Below, piece by piece: positions 41,548 through 51,159 of a stretch of 64,000 nucleotides of DNA. The translations under genes and the position numbers were made by a program. The DNA comes from Shimia sp049116215 (GTDB taxonomy: Bacteria; Pseudomonadota; Alphaproteobacteria; Rhodobacterales; Rhodobacteraceae): NCBI RefSeq assembly GCF_049116215.1, contig NZ_JAGDZB010000001.1, positions 62,001-126,000 of the forward strand, written 5' to 3'. Positions within the stretch are counted from its first letter, which is position 1. Every line of letters begins with the position of its first letter. Below the pieces are notes generated by a model, which was given only the letters and a program-made list of their open reading frames with translations, was not told the DNA's origin and searched no databases.

Positions 41548-42556
41548 TGTAGTCTCCTGTCGTCACTGCCTGCCACAGATTCAAAGCCTGACGGGTCTCC
41601 GCCACGTCATGTACGCGCACAATTTGCGCGCCTTGCGCCACACCTTCAAGCGCAACCGCCACCGAGCCCGGTATCCGCTTTTGCGCAAGCGAAGCCTTGC
41701 CGATGGTGCCGATAAACTTTTTCCGCGAGGCCCCCAAAAGAACGGGACAACCCAAGCCATGAAACAGGCTCAGTCGCGCCAGCAAAGCAAGGTTATGTGT
41801 AAGGGTTTTGCCAAAGCCAATACCCGGATCCACAACGATCTGCTCACGTGCAATACCCATGTCAGATAGGCGCTCAACTTGTGTTTCAAGGAAGTCATAA
41901 ACATCAAGCAAAACATCGTCATAGGTTGGATTTTGCTGCATCGTCGCCGGGTCGCCTTGCGCATGCATCACGCACACTGGCGCGTTTGCCGCTCTGGCAA
42001 CATCCGCCAACTGCGGATCATAGGTAAACCCGGACACGTCATTTATCAGTGACGCTCCTGCCGACAAAGCCTGACGCGCTACCTCAGACTTACGTGTATC
42101 GATACTGACCGGCACATCCAGCCTGCCAGAAATCTCGCGAATGGCAAGCGCGGTCCGTGCAATCTCATCCTCAATCGGCACAAAATCCGCACCCGGCCGT
42201 GTGCTTTCTCCACCAATATCGATCAAGCCAGCACCCGCCGCCGCCATAGCCTCTGCCTGTCGCAAAGCGGGTGCAACACCGTCGAATTGCCCGCCGTCTG
42301 AAAAGCTGTCCGGCGTCACGTTCAAAATCCCCATAAGATGGGCTACGCCCATATCCAAACCGCAGATTGGGGTACGCGCTGCACAAAGCCGTGTCAGCAC
42401 GTCATCTGGAACATCTGTCGCCCAGCTTACATGAGCAGCATGACCACGTTGCAACACTTCAACATGGGTAAACCAACACCAGCCGCCGGCCAATGTTCTG
42501 GCACCTTGGGGACGTGCGGCATCGGTTTGAGCAATGGGACGATAATATAGTTTCAT
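41537..42556 (-). CDS. folP: Dihydropteroate synthase
   Basis: 339 residues, about 60 longer than E. coli FolP because of an N-terminal extension (residues 1-~65) with no known domain. DHPS signatures: LMGILNVTPDSFSDGG and IDIGGESTRPGA (pterin site), then SIDTRKSEVA, INDVSGF, and the C-terminal SVAVALEGVAQGAQIVRVHDV. It joins 6-hydroxymethyl-dihydropterin diphosphate with p-aminobenzoate. It lies between folB and glmM in one operon. Confidence 0.95.
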   Translation of the reverse strand: MKLYYRPIAQTDAARPQGARTLAGGWCWFTHVEVLQRGHAAHVSWATDVPDDVLTRLCAARTPICGLDMGVAHLMGILNVTPDSFSDGGQFDGVAPALRQAEAMAAAGAGLIDIGGESTRPGADFVPIEDEIARTALAIREISGRLDVPVSIDTRKSEVARQALSAGASLINDVSGFTYDPQLADVARAANAPVCVMHAQGDPATMQQNPTYDDVLLDVYDFLETQVERLSDMGIAREQIVVDPGIGFGKTLTHNLALLARLSLFHGLGCPVLLGASRKKFIGTIGKASLAQKRIPGSVAVALEGVAQGAQIVRVHDVAETRQALNLWQAVTTGDYNDA

Positions 42557-42595
42557 ATCGGCTGCTTGCGCAAACCCGGCGTAAAAATCAAGAGT

Positions 42596-43528
42596 TCAGA
42601 GGGCTTTCTGGGAGATTGCAACGTGCCGCATTGATGCTTTCGCTATGGTCGCATCAACATCCCCAATGACCCAGAACGCTTCCGACTGCATCTCAGCCGC
42701 GAACCACCCCGCAAGCCCCATAGGATCGCTGGGCGGAGCATCCGGTCCTTCCACCGCGTCTAGTACAATCTTGGAAGGCGCCCACACGCAAATTTGGCCA
42801 TTCTTCATCGCCCAATCCAGCTCTGTCCGCGTATCCACAACAACACACCGCTTGTCTCGCGCCGCCAGCATCCAGGCATTTTGTTCAATCGCCAGCAGGT
42901 CCACACGCCTCTGCGTCAATTCTTGGCCAGTCTGCGGCGCCGTTACGTCCGGCGCGCCCACACAAAAAATCAACGGAGCCTCGGCTTCTTCCAGTTGATC
43001 GATCCAACCCGACAGGTTTTCAGAAGTCCGCGCCTCATTGCTCAAATAGACCACCCGCGGCTTTGGCGGCTCCTCTTCGGCCAGCGTTTCCACCGGTGCC
43101 AGATGCGCCTTGCGCGAACGCACAATCTCGACGCCCAATGCCCCCGGGCCTCGGTCCAGCTTCTCAATCCGTACAAAAACCCGCTGCGCCTGCGGCTCCA
43201 GCAACACCCGATCCGCCACGCGGGCGGCCAAGGTTTCCAGAAGGTTCAAGCGTTCTGCCGACAACTCAAAAGCGATGGCTTCAGTAACTTTGTCATAGGA
43301 TAAAATGCGGTCCACATCATCCCCAGCCACCGCCGCGTTGGTTGGAAGCACTTCAACGACAACATTAAAACACACGCGCTGCGTGGCACCCCGCTCCGCC
43401 TGAAACGCCCCAATCTCAACTTCGACAATATGATCCCGCAAAGAGATCCGATCCAGCGGATCAGATCCGGACGTCGCCTCCGCGCGTTCCGAAGGGTGGG
43501 CAAAGGCCAGTCGAATTTCGTTGCTCAT
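42596..43528 (-). CDS. FolB-like dihydroneopterin aldolase fused to an unknown C-terminal domain
   Basis: 310 residues, over twice the usual FolB length (~120). Residues ~25-145 match a FolB tunnelling-fold unit: RISLRDHIVEVEIGAFQAERGATQ and ILSYDKVTEAIA, with LLETLAARVADRVL and a conserved-looking Lys in VRIEKLDRG. The usual HG pair after the first strand is replaced by IGAF. Residues ~155-310 (VVYLSNEARTSENLSG onward) form a second, alpha/beta-looking domain that I cannot name. Position directly before folP supports a folate role. Confidence 0.82.
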   Translation of the reverse strand: MSNEIRLAFAHPSERAEATSGSDPLDRISLRDHIVEVEIGAFQAERGATQRVCFNVVVEVLPTNAAVAGDDVDRILSYDKVTEAIAFELSAERLNLLETLAARVADRVLLEPQAQRVFVRIEKLDRGPGALGVEIVRSRKAHLAPVETLAEEEPPKPRVVYLSNEARTSENLSGWIDQLEEAEAPLIFCVGAPDVTAPQTGQELTQRRVDLLAIEQNAWMLAARDKRCVVVDTRTELDWAMKNGQICVWAPSKIVLDAVEGPDAPPSDPMGLAGWFAAEMQSEAFWVIGDVDATIAKASMRHVAISQKAL

Positions 43529-43612
43529 GGGTCAGTTCCGCGCAGTTGTCTGTCCCTTAGACAGGATATTCGCAGGCTTTAGCAGGCCCGCCCCAAGCAA
43601 GCCATAGCGGAA

Positions 43613-43631
43613 AGCGGCGCAATACGCCGCT
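43613..43631 (-). terminator. Hairpin downstream of the SleB-type gene
   Basis: AGCGGCG / CGCCGCT stem with a 5-base loop, 25 bp after the hydrolase stop on the minus strand. The T-run is weak, so it may be a partial terminator. Confidence 0.45.
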
Positions 43632-43656
43632 GAAACGCCCGATTTTCCACATTGGC

Positions 43657-44298
43657 TTAGTTTTGGGAAAGACGTGTCGGCATCCGGTAGAAATGATGCA
43701 CGCCAATTGTCGTGGTGCGCGGGAAAGTGCGCGCCCAACGTGGGTTCACCGCTTTGGTGTGGTAGTGCGTCGCGCCATCCGTAAGCTGTTTTGGCGCGCC
43801 GCCCAAAAGCAGCTGCGCCACTTTGCCGACACGTTCATACGCCCCGTGCTCACGGATTTTGTTGCTGATACCGTCACAGTTATAGGTAAACTGACACTGA
43901 TATTTGCGACCACTCGCAGTGCCCTGATTGATCACGCCACAGACGCTGTCCGGAAAAGAGGCGTGGTTGGACCGGTTCATGATGACCTCTGCCACCGCAA
44001 ACTGCCCCTTCACGCTTTCGCCACGGGCTTCAAAATACAGCGCTTCGGAAAGACACTGCCACTCCGCGGTACGGTTCTCTTCCGCCACCTTCGGTTGGCT
44101 GTCAATAAAGGAGCGGCTGTAGCTGATCTCAGTTGGTTTTGGTTGCTTTTTGCCAAAAATATCACGGAGCGACTTGCCATCAAACAGCACCAACTGGCGG
44201 GGCTTTTCTTTGTTTTTGACATTGGAAGGTGTCGCTTCTGCGACTCCCATACCGGCAGACAAAGCAAATGCAATAACACTAACAATCAGTTGGCGCAT
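43657..44298 (-). CDS. SleB-type cell wall hydrolase
   Basis: 213 residues. N-terminal signal peptide (RQLIVSVIAFALSAGMGVAEA). C-terminal Hydrolase_2 (SleB) domain: CLSEALYFEARGE with the catalytic Glu, FAVAEVIMNRSNHASFPDSVCGVI, and CQFTYNCDG. SleB-family enzymes are lytic transglycosylases in spore formers; in alphaproteobacteria they act on periplasmic peptidoglycan. The region between (residues ~25-70) is a basic, unstructured linker. Confidence 0.9.
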   Translation of the reverse strand: MRQLIVSVIAFALSAGMGVAEATPSNVKNKEKPRQLVLFDGKSLRDIFGKKQPKPTEISYSRSFIDSQPKVAEENRTAEWQCLSEALYFEARGESVKGQFAVAEVIMNRSNHASFPDSVCGVINQGTASGRKYQCQFTYNCDGISNKIREHGAYERVGKVAQLLLGGAPKQLTDGATHYHTKAVNPRWARTFPRTTTIGVHHFYRMPTRLSQN

Positions 44299-44445
44299 CG
44301 GAACCTCTTAGCGGGGCAATACACCCCTGGCAGCTATTAACGAGGCGTGTCTTAAAGGAAAAAACGTAAATGGTCCACTAATGCACAATGCCGCACCAAA
44401 GGTGTGACGGAAACTCAGCAATTCTATGGAAAATTTTCTCTTATT

Positions 44446-46986
44446 TTATTGCAACTTATCTGAAATTGCCAATTGCGCGGCCGCAAGCCGGGCAACGGGC
44501 ACCCGGAATGGCGAGCACGACACATAGTCCAAACCAATCTCGCGACAGAAGGCAATCGATTCGGGAGAACCCCCATGTTCGCCACACACAGACAGCGTTA
44601 AGTTCGGCTGCGCACGCCGCCCGCGCTCGGCGCCCAGTCGCAGCAACTCGCCAACCCCTTCTTGATCCAGCGTGTGGAACGGATCCTCAGGGAAAACGCC
44701 TTGCTGCACATAAGGGCTCATAAAACGGCCCGCATCATCACGAGATAATCCATAGGTCATCTGCGTGAGATCGTTTGTGCCAAAGCTGAAAAACTCGCAG
44801 TGCGGCGCGATGTCTTCCGCCCTCAGTGCCGCACGAGGCGTTTCCACCATAACCCCAAGGCGATAGTCAAAATCGCGCCCCCGCTCAGTCTTCACAGCGG
44901 CCGCAATGGCTTCAATGCGGGTTTTAACCAGTTCGACTTCGCGTTTTGCCGACACCAGAGGGATCATGATTTCTGGAACAACCGGGTCATTGTCGCCACA
45001 AGAATCCAGTGTCGCTTCAAAAATAGCGCGCGCCTGCATGTCGAGAATTTCAGGAACCGTAATCCCAAGCCGGACACCGCGCATGCCCAGCATTGGGTTA
45101 TACTCCACAAGAGCTTCAACCCGCCGTGTCACATCCGACAACGGCAAGTTCAACGCCTCCGCCAAGTCACGCAATCCCGCGCGATCTGTTGGCAGAAATT
45201 CGTGAAGCGGCGGGTCAAACAGGCGAATGCACAACGGTCGTCCGTCCATCAACTCAAACAACTCAACAAACATGTCGCGCTGCATCGGCAGCAAAGCCTG
45301 CAACGCCACGCTGCGGTCTTCCGGCCCATTGGCAAAAATGACTTCCCGCATCGCGATCAGCTGATCTGCCTCAAAAAACATATGTTCTGTACGACACAGG
45401 CCAATGCCTTCGGCCTGGAAAGTCAGCGCGGTCTTTGCGTCGGCAGGCGTGTCCGCGTTGGCGCGCACTCCGATATCGCGGCTTTCGTCCGCCCATTCCA
45501 TCAGGGTCTGAAAGGAATCATCCAAAGCCGCTTCCAGCATCTTAGGATGACCCGCCAAAATCTGCCCGTTCGTGCCGTCCACAGTGATCACATCACCCTC
45601 TTGGAACACCCGCCCATCTGTCGCGACAATCCGTTTCTTGCGGGTTTGAAAGCGCATAGATGTCGCGCCAACAACACATGGCAAACCAAGACCACGGCCG
45701 ATCACCGCCGCATGGCTGGTCATGCCGCCGCGCTCTGTCAAAGCGGCGCTCGCAGCGTGCATCCCGCGAATGTCTTCCGGATTGGTTTCGCGCCGCACCA
45801 GCACACAAGCTTCGCCACGGGCCGCGCTTGCCTGCGCTTCCGCCGCCGTGAAAACAATCTTCCCTGTGGCTGCTCCGGGACTGGCCGCAATGCCGGTGCC
45901 CAACACGTCCCGTTCTGCTTCCGGGTCCACCTGACGGTGCAACAACTCGTTGAGCGCGCGCGGCTCCACCCGCATCACCGCCTCTTCACGCGGAATGATT
46001 TTGTCCTCCGCCAAAGACACGGCAATGCGGACCGCAGCACGCGCACTGCGTTGCACGCGGACGCCGTCCAGAATGCGAAGCTGCCCGTTTTCAAGTGTGA
46101 ACTCGATTTGCATTTCCTCGCGCAGACGCTTTCGCATCAGAATTGAAAACTCGATCAATTGATCAAACGCCTGCGGTGCTTTTTCCTCCAACGAAGGACC
46201 GCGTTCGTCCTGCTGCAAAAACAGCGCAGCCGCTCCGGATTGCAACGCGTCCCGTCCCTGTGACTGGCTCAAATATCGGCCAGTGATCTGCGGCAGGCCC
46301 GTGTCGCTGTTCACAAGCTGCAAGACGCCACTGCCACTTTCGCCTTTGCCAACCCCAAGCGCCATCGCCTGAATGACCAGCCCAAGCCCTGCATCCGCCG
46401 GTGCCCCTTTGGCTTGGCGCAGCAACCTTGCAGTAGTGCCTTCCCAGGCCCGCGCCATAGAGCGCAAAACACCAATCAATTGGGTTTCAAGCGCTTGTGG
46501 AAACGGCTCCTCGGCCTCATCCTCATACGCCGCCAGAAAATCGGACACCGCATCCGCATCATCACTGTCCAGATCGTCAAAAATATCGGGATCAAGCCGC
46601 GCCACATGTGTGGAGTAGGACTGAATGAACTTCAGGTAGAGCTTGGTGGCCGCCTCCGATCCAATGCTCTCACTGAGGGTGCCCAACAGCGCATCGTTCA
46701 TCCCGATATTCAGAATGGCACCGGGACCACCCCAATCAGGATCTTCGGAGCTCGGCCGCACACACAACAGCTGATCGTCCCCAAACGGCGCCAGCATCCG
46801 CGCCATATCTGGCAACTCTCCTGCAGCCAGCCCATGAACCGCCTCAAACGACAGCGCCACAGTTGCCGGCACCGGCAGGTCCAACCGTACCAGACGCTGC
46901 AAACATTTGGCTCGCCCACCATGTGTGGCGGGGCTCATTGGCGCGTCGGGGGTGATCAAGGTGATGTTTGGGTCGTTCTGCTGCAC
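44446..46986 (-). CDS. ppdK: Pyruvate phosphate dikinase-like PEP-utilising enzyme
   Basis: 846 residues from the GTG at 46986; the longer frame to 47040 begins inside an intergenic hairpin. PPDK interconverts pyruvate, ATP and Pi with PEP, AMP and PPi. The swivel His is in ERGGMTSHAAVIGRG, and the PEP/pyruvate domain holds GLCRTEHMFF and the catalytic Cys in LSVCGEHGG. The N-terminal ATP-grasp part is unusual: where typical PPDKs read VRSGA it has VRPSSEDPDWGG, and the start is SPATHGGRAKCLQRL. It may be a distinct subfamily with altered nucleotide use. Same strand as glyS. Confidence 0.85.
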   Translation of the reverse strand: MQQNDPNITLITPDAPMSPATHGGRAKCLQRLVRLDLPVPATVALSFEAVHGLAAGELPDMARMLAPFGDDQLLCVRPSSEDPDWGGPGAILNIGMNDALLGTLSESIGSEAATKLYLKFIQSYSTHVARLDPDIFDDLDSDDADAVSDFLAAYEDEAEEPFPQALETQLIGVLRSMARAWEGTTARLLRQAKGAPADAGLGLVIQAMALGVGKGESGSGVLQLVNSDTGLPQITGRYLSQSQGRDALQSGAAALFLQQDERGPSLEEKAPQAFDQLIEFSILMRKRLREEMQIEFTLENGQLRILDGVRVQRSARAAVRIAVSLAEDKIIPREEAVMRVEPRALNELLHRQVDPEAERDVLGTGIAASPGAATGKIVFTAAEAQASAARGEACVLVRRETNPEDIRGMHAASAALTERGGMTSHAAVIGRGLGLPCVVGATSMRFQTRKKRIVATDGRVFQEGDVITVDGTNGQILAGHPKMLEAALDDSFQTLMEWADESRDIGVRANADTPADAKTALTFQAEGIGLCRTEHMFFEADQLIAMREVIFANGPEDRSVALQALLPMQRDMFVELFELMDGRPLCIRLFDPPLHEFLPTDRAGLRDLAEALNLPLSDVTRRVEALVEYNPMLGMRGVRLGITVPEILDMQARAIFEATLDSCGDNDPVVPEIMIPLVSAKREVELVKTRIEAIAAAVKTERGRDFDYRLGVMVETPRAALRAEDIAPHCEFFSFGTNDLTQMTYGLSRDDAGRFMSPYVQQGVFPEDPFHTLDQEGVGELLRLGAERGRRAQPNLTLSVCGEHGGSPESIAFCREIGLDYVSCSPFRVPVARLAAAQLAISDKLQ

Positions 46987-47024
46987 TGCGGCACCTATTT
47001 GTTGTGCAACGCAGCATAGACCGG

Positions 47025-47063
47025 CGTCGCAGCGAAACAAGCCTTTGCTGTTCCGCTGCGACG
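47025..47063. repeat. Inverted repeat between glyS and ppdK
   Basis: Perfect 10-bp arms CGTCGCAGCG and CGCTGCGACG separated by 19 bases, in the 87-bp gap between the glyS stop and the ppdK start. There is no T-run after it on the minus strand, so a message-stabilising or processing hairpin is likelier than a terminator. Confidence 0.55.
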
Positions 47064-47073
47064 ATTTTGAGGG

Positions 47074-49299
47074 TTAGCCTTCGACGCGAGACAGGTCCGC
47101 TGCCTGCAGACAGATCACACGGATACGGGACAACAAGTTCAGGCGATTGCGGCGCACGATGTCGTTGTCGCTGTTCACCTGCACGGCCTCAAAGAACGCA
47201 TCAATTGGCGCACGCAACGTCGCCATGGTCCCCATCGCAGAGGCAAAGTCTTCCGCCTTGATGGCCGACGCAATCGCCCCTTCCGCCGCATCCAGCGCCG
47301 CGAACAGTGCTTTTTCGCTGTCGTCCTCGGCAAATTTCACATCCGCGCCAAAGGAGTATTCCACACCGTCTTTCTCTTCGGCCTGGCTCAGAATGTTGTT
47401 GGCCCGCTTGAAGCCTTGCAGCAGATTTTCGCCATCTTCGGTGGCAACAAAGTCTTGCAGCGCCCGTGCACGCGCCACCAGCAATGCAAGATCATCATTG
47501 CCCGGCATCGCAATACAGGCGTCGATCACGTCATGGCGCACACCTTGATCGCGCAGATAAACCTTCAGGCGGTCATGGAAGAAGGACAGCAGATCTGCCG
47601 AGGTGTCAGGCAAGCTCTCACGCAGTGCCTCGATGTGCTTTGGCAACTCGCCATCAATGGTCGCTTTGACCGTGTGCACAACGGCGCCCAGCACACCATG
47701 CTCCGCGATCTCATGCTCCAGATCTTTGGCCAATGCTGCCGCCAGCTTGTCGTCCTGCGTTTCATGCGCCTTGTGACGCAAAAGCTGACGATCAAAATGC
47801 GCATCCAGTGACAGACGCAGGTTGTTTTCAAGAACCAAGCGGATCACTCCCAATGCCGCACGACGCAGGGCAAACGGGTCTTTGGAGCCGGTTGGCTTCT
47901 CGTCAATCGCCCAGAATCCGGTCAGCGTGTCGAGTTTATCCGCCATGGCAACTGCCACCGATACCGGCGCCGTCGGCACATCATCAGACGGACCAAGCGG
48001 CGAGTAGTGCTCTTCTGCCGCTACCGCAACCGCTGCGGAATGCCCTGCCGCTTCGCCGTAATATCGCCCCATCAGGCCCTGCAGTTCCGGGAATTCATAG
48101 ACCATCTCCGAGCTCAGGTCCGCTTTGGCCCACCGCGCGGCCTTGTCGGCCTCGCCAAAGGACGCACCGGTCACTGGCGCGACCTCACTCGCCAACGCAG
48201 CAATACGCGCGATCCGATCACCCTGACTGCCCAGTTTGTTGTGGAAAGTCACATTGTTCAGGCTCTCAAGCCACGCATCCGCCCCAGCGGAGGCCACGCG
48301 AATGTCGTTTTCCCAGAAGAACTTCGCGTCCGACAACCGCGCAAACAGCACCTTTTGGTTTCCGGCCAGAATGGTCTCGCCGTTGTCTTTGGTCTCGCGG
48401 TTGGCCACGGTCACGAACTTTTCAATGCGACCGGTCTTCGGGTTCTTCACCGAGAAAAACTTCTGGTGCTCCTTCATCGAGGTTTGCAGCACCTCTGGCG
48501 GCAGGCCAAGGAAATCCTCTGCAATGTCGCCCATCAGCACAACCGGCCATTCCACAAGCCCTGCGACCTCCGCCAGAAGACCTTTGTCTTCAACCAGCTC
48601 CAGACCTTGGGCAAACGCCATATTGGTGGCGTCGTTCCAGATGGTTTCGGCGCGCTCTTCGGCGTTCAGGATCACCCGGTCGCGCTTCAGCTTGACCTCA
48701 TAGTCCTCAAACCCGTGCACGGTGAAACGGCCACTGCCCATAAAGCGATGACCCTCGGTGGTGTCGCCAGATTTGATGCCGTCAATATCAACTGGCACAA
48801 CAGTGTGGCCATCTTCAGCGCTCAGAATGCAAAGGATGGAGTGCAGCGGACGCACCCAGCGCAAAGACCCCGTGCCCCAGCGCATAGACTTGGGCCAAGG
48901 GAAATTGCGAATGGTGTCTTCAAGAACTTCGGCCACAATCTCCGCCGCCGCACGCCCTGGTTTGGTGATGGAGGCGAAGTACACCGCACCTTTTGGCGTG
49001 TCGCGCTCTTCCAGATTGTCGCGGGACACACCTGCGCCACGCAAGAAACCCTCAATCGCTTTGTCCGGCGCGCCCACTTTTGGACCTTTGCGCACTTCCT
49101 TAATCGTTGGGCTTTCCGCCAACAGATCTTCAATCGCCAGGGTCAAACGGCGGGGCGTAGATAAGGCACGCGCATGGGCGTAGGTCAAACCGGCCTCAAC
49201 CAAACCATCCGTGATCTTTTTCTTAAGATCATCAGCAGCCCGCGCCTGCATACGCGCGGGAATTTCTTCGGAGAAAAGTTCGATCAGCAGATCAGGCAT
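47074..49299 (-). CDS. glyS: Glycine--tRNA ligase beta subunit
   Basis: 741 residues, slightly longer than E. coli GlyS. Opens with PDLLIELFSEEIPARMQ, the family hallmark, and has HD-domain segments (RIARIAALA; ELQGLMGRYYGEA) and a C-terminal anticodon-binding helical domain. It charges tRNA-Gly together with the alpha subunit (glyQ at 51804), which lies 2.5 kb upstream on the same strand, separated by gltS, a small gene and an opposite-strand marC. Confidence 0.96.
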   Translation of the reverse strand: MPDLLIELFSEEIPARMQARAADDLKKKITDGLVEAGLTYAHARALSTPRRLTLAIEDLLAESPTIKEVRKGPKVGAPDKAIEGFLRGAGVSRDNLEERDTPKGAVYFASITKPGRAAAEIVAEVLEDTIRNFPWPKSMRWGTGSLRWVRPLHSILCILSAEDGHTVVPVDIDGIKSGDTTEGHRFMGSGRFTVHGFEDYEVKLKRDRVILNAEERAETIWNDATNMAFAQGLELVEDKGLLAEVAGLVEWPVVLMGDIAEDFLGLPPEVLQTSMKEHQKFFSVKNPKTGRIEKFVTVANRETKDNGETILAGNQKVLFARLSDAKFFWENDIRVASAGADAWLESLNNVTFHNKLGSQGDRIARIAALASEVAPVTGASFGEADKAARWAKADLSSEMVYEFPELQGLMGRYYGEAAGHSAAVAVAAEEHYSPLGPSDDVPTAPVSVAVAMADKLDTLTGFWAIDEKPTGSKDPFALRRAALGVIRLVLENNLRLSLDAHFDRQLLRHKAHETQDDKLAAALAKDLEHEIAEHGVLGAVVHTVKATIDGELPKHIEALRESLPDTSADLLSFFHDRLKVYLRDQGVRHDVIDACIAMPGNDDLALLVARARALQDFVATEDGENLLQGFKRANNILSQAEEKDGVEYSFGADVKFAEDDSEKALFAALDAAEGAIASAIKAEDFASAMGTMATLRAPIDAFFEAVQVNSDNDIVRRNRLNLLSRIRVICLQAADLSRVEG

Positions 49300-49308
49300 G
49301 ACGGGTCC

Positions 49309-50520
49309 TTAGAAGTTCACGATGGATTGGATGACAATCGCGTTCGCGATATCGACAAAAAAGGCTGAAACCAAGGGCAAAACGACAAAAGCAATTGGCG
49401 CAGGGCCGTATCGTTTGGTCACAGCGGTCATATTGGCAATGGCCGTAGGTGTTGCGCCAAGCGAAAACCCGGCAAAGCCGGACGCGAGCACGGCGGCATC
49501 ATAGTTACGACCCAGGATTGGGAACAACACCAGAATGACCAAAACAACGGTGATGACTGTCTGTGCGCCGACAGTTGCCATAATCGCAAGGCCGGCCCCG
49601 CTCAGCGTGGAGAAATCCAGCGTCATCAAAGAGATCGCAAGAAACACCCCCAATGCAAATTCCGAGATCACCGCCAAAGTAGGGGTGCGCGCCACAGGGG
49701 CCGCTTTGGGGGCGATTAGTAGGCGCAAGTTGCCAAGCACAATGCCCATAATCAGGCAGGGCACAAACAGTGGCAACATCAGGCCTGCTTCTTTGAGAAC
49801 GCCATGTAAGACGTAGCCCAGAATAATAGCGATATGCAGGCTCAGCATCACCCGCATCAAAGACACGTGACAAATTTCCGAGGTCTCGTGTTCCTCCTCA
49901 AATGACACACCAACAACGTCGCCGTCCCCTTGGTGCGTGGAGGTTAGTCCGTGGCGGCCTACCAAAAACTTGGCAATCGGCCCGCCTACAAGAGAGGCCG
50001 CAATCAACCCGAGTGTCGCCATCGCCACGCCCAGCTCCGCAGCACTGTTCAAGCCTGTGGCTGCGGCCACATTGGGCGCCCAGGCAATGGCGGTCCCATG
50101 CCCGCCGATCAAGGAGGCGGACCCCAGCAACACACCAGACTGCGCAGGCAGGCCAAACATGGTGGCTCCGGCAATGCCAATGACGCTCTGCACAATGATG
50201 GTGCCCAGGGTCAGAACCAACAGCAGAATCAGGATTCCGCCTCCCGACAACAGGTCGGAAAAACGTGCGTTCAAACCGATGCCAGCAAAGAACAGCACCA
50301 AAAAGTAGTCTCGAGCGCCCGTTTCAAAGCTCAAACCCACGCCAGAAACAACCGAGAACAGCGCAAAAACCGCCGCCGCGATCAAGCCACCTGTGACCGG
50401 TTCAGGGATATTGAACTCCCGCAAAAAGGCGACTTTGCGGGTCAGGCGCGCGCCCAACAGGAACACAGCAAACCCCAAGGTGGCCGTGATCATTTCCGGG
50501 ACAACAAACACCTGATCCAT
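49309..50520 (-). CDS. gltS: Sodium/glutamate symporter
   Basis: 403 residues, about ten to twelve helices. Two inverted halves with the ESS-family pore motifs: SLIGGHGTAIAWAP in the first half and FSLGATPTAIANM in the second. GltS imports glutamate with Na+. It sits between the unknown 175-residue gene (4 bp gap) and glyS (9 bp gap), so it is co-transcribed with glycyl-tRNA synthetase beta, an unusual partner. Confidence 0.93.
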   Translation of the reverse strand: MDQVFVVPEMITATLGFAVFLLGARLTRKVAFLREFNIPEPVTGGLIAAAVFALFSVVSGVGLSFETGARDYFLVLFFAGIGLNARFSDLLSGGGILILLLVLTLGTIIVQSVIGIAGATMFGLPAQSGVLLGSASLIGGHGTAIAWAPNVAAATGLNSAAELGVAMATLGLIAASLVGGPIAKFLVGRHGLTSTHQGDGDVVGVSFEEEHETSEICHVSLMRVMLSLHIAIILGYVLHGVLKEAGLMLPLFVPCLIMGIVLGNLRLLIAPKAAPVARTPTLAVISEFALGVFLAISLMTLDFSTLSGAGLAIMATVGAQTVITVVLVILVLFPILGRNYDAAVLASGFAGFSLGATPTAIANMTAVTKRYGPAPIAFVVLPLVSAFFVDIANAIVIQSIVNF

Positions 50521-50524
50521 CTAC

Positions 50525-51052
50525 TCACTCCATTGGTCGTGGAGGACAATGCGCGGGCAAACGCTTGCCGTCAAAAGCAATCTCGCCGCAGGCATTGATT
50601 TCGTTCCAGGCAAACCCACGCCCGTCCGGCAAGATCGCAACAATGCGATCAATGCCATACAGCACGTCCTTCTCACCCAAAAACGCGAGCGCCTCACCGT
50701 TTTCGAGCGACTTGCCAATTTCACTGGCGTCAAAGCAGTCAAACCACTTGGGCGCATTGCGCGGTTCTGCCTTCTCCAACATCTCGTAAGTTTCGGTCAA
50801 AAGCGCTGCACTCATCGAGGTGGTGAAACACGCACGATAGCGAATGGGGGAGCTCTCGCTGTCGATGGCTTCAAAATTTTCGTACAAAATGGGCTCGACC
50901 TGCCCGTCAACCAGCAGGGTCAATTGCACATCATCCTGCATATCCGACGCAGGCACCGCGTCGTAGTAGCCGTAGATCTGCAACCAATACATGGCGACGC
51001 CGCCAATCAACGCTGTCAGCACAATCAGCCCTCCAAGCAGTTTTCCAGTCAT
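50525..51052 (-). CDS. Membrane-anchored hypothetical protein near glyQS
   Basis: 175 residues from the ATG at 51052, preceded by GGGGGAAGG. One N-terminal helix (LLGGLIVLTALIGGVAMYWLQ) anchors a soluble, probably periplasmic domain with four Cys (RACFTT, WFDCFDAS, INACGEI, PAHCPP) that could form two disulfides. From memory, Rhodobacteraceae often carry such a gene next to glyQ/glyS, but I know no function. It is 4 bp before gltS and divergent from marC. Confidence 0.78.
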   Translation of the reverse strand: MTGKLLGGLIVLTALIGGVAMYWLQIYGYYDAVPASDMQDDVQLTLLVDGQVEPILYENFEAIDSESSPIRYRACFTTSMSAALLTETYEMLEKAEPRNAPKWFDCFDASEIGKSLENGEALAFLGEKDVLYGIDRIVAILPDGRGFAWNEINACGEIAFDGKRLPAHCPPRPME

Positions 51053-51159
51053 GCTCTTACCTTCCCCCAACGGGTGTTGTTTCTATTGCACGTTGCACAA
51101 GACCACGGCACAGTTGGCGCTGATTTAAGTGATTTCTTCAGGCCTTCAAAGGGGTGGAA

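Noticed and set aside
44800..46146. 448-codon plus-strand frame over ppdK
   Set aside because: Antisense shadow of a well-conserved enzyme; the translation has no domain or ribosome site.
47041..47070. ppdK start at the ATG 47040
   Set aside because: It lies inside the right half of an intergenic inverted repeat and lacks a ribosome site; the GTG at 46986 fits better.
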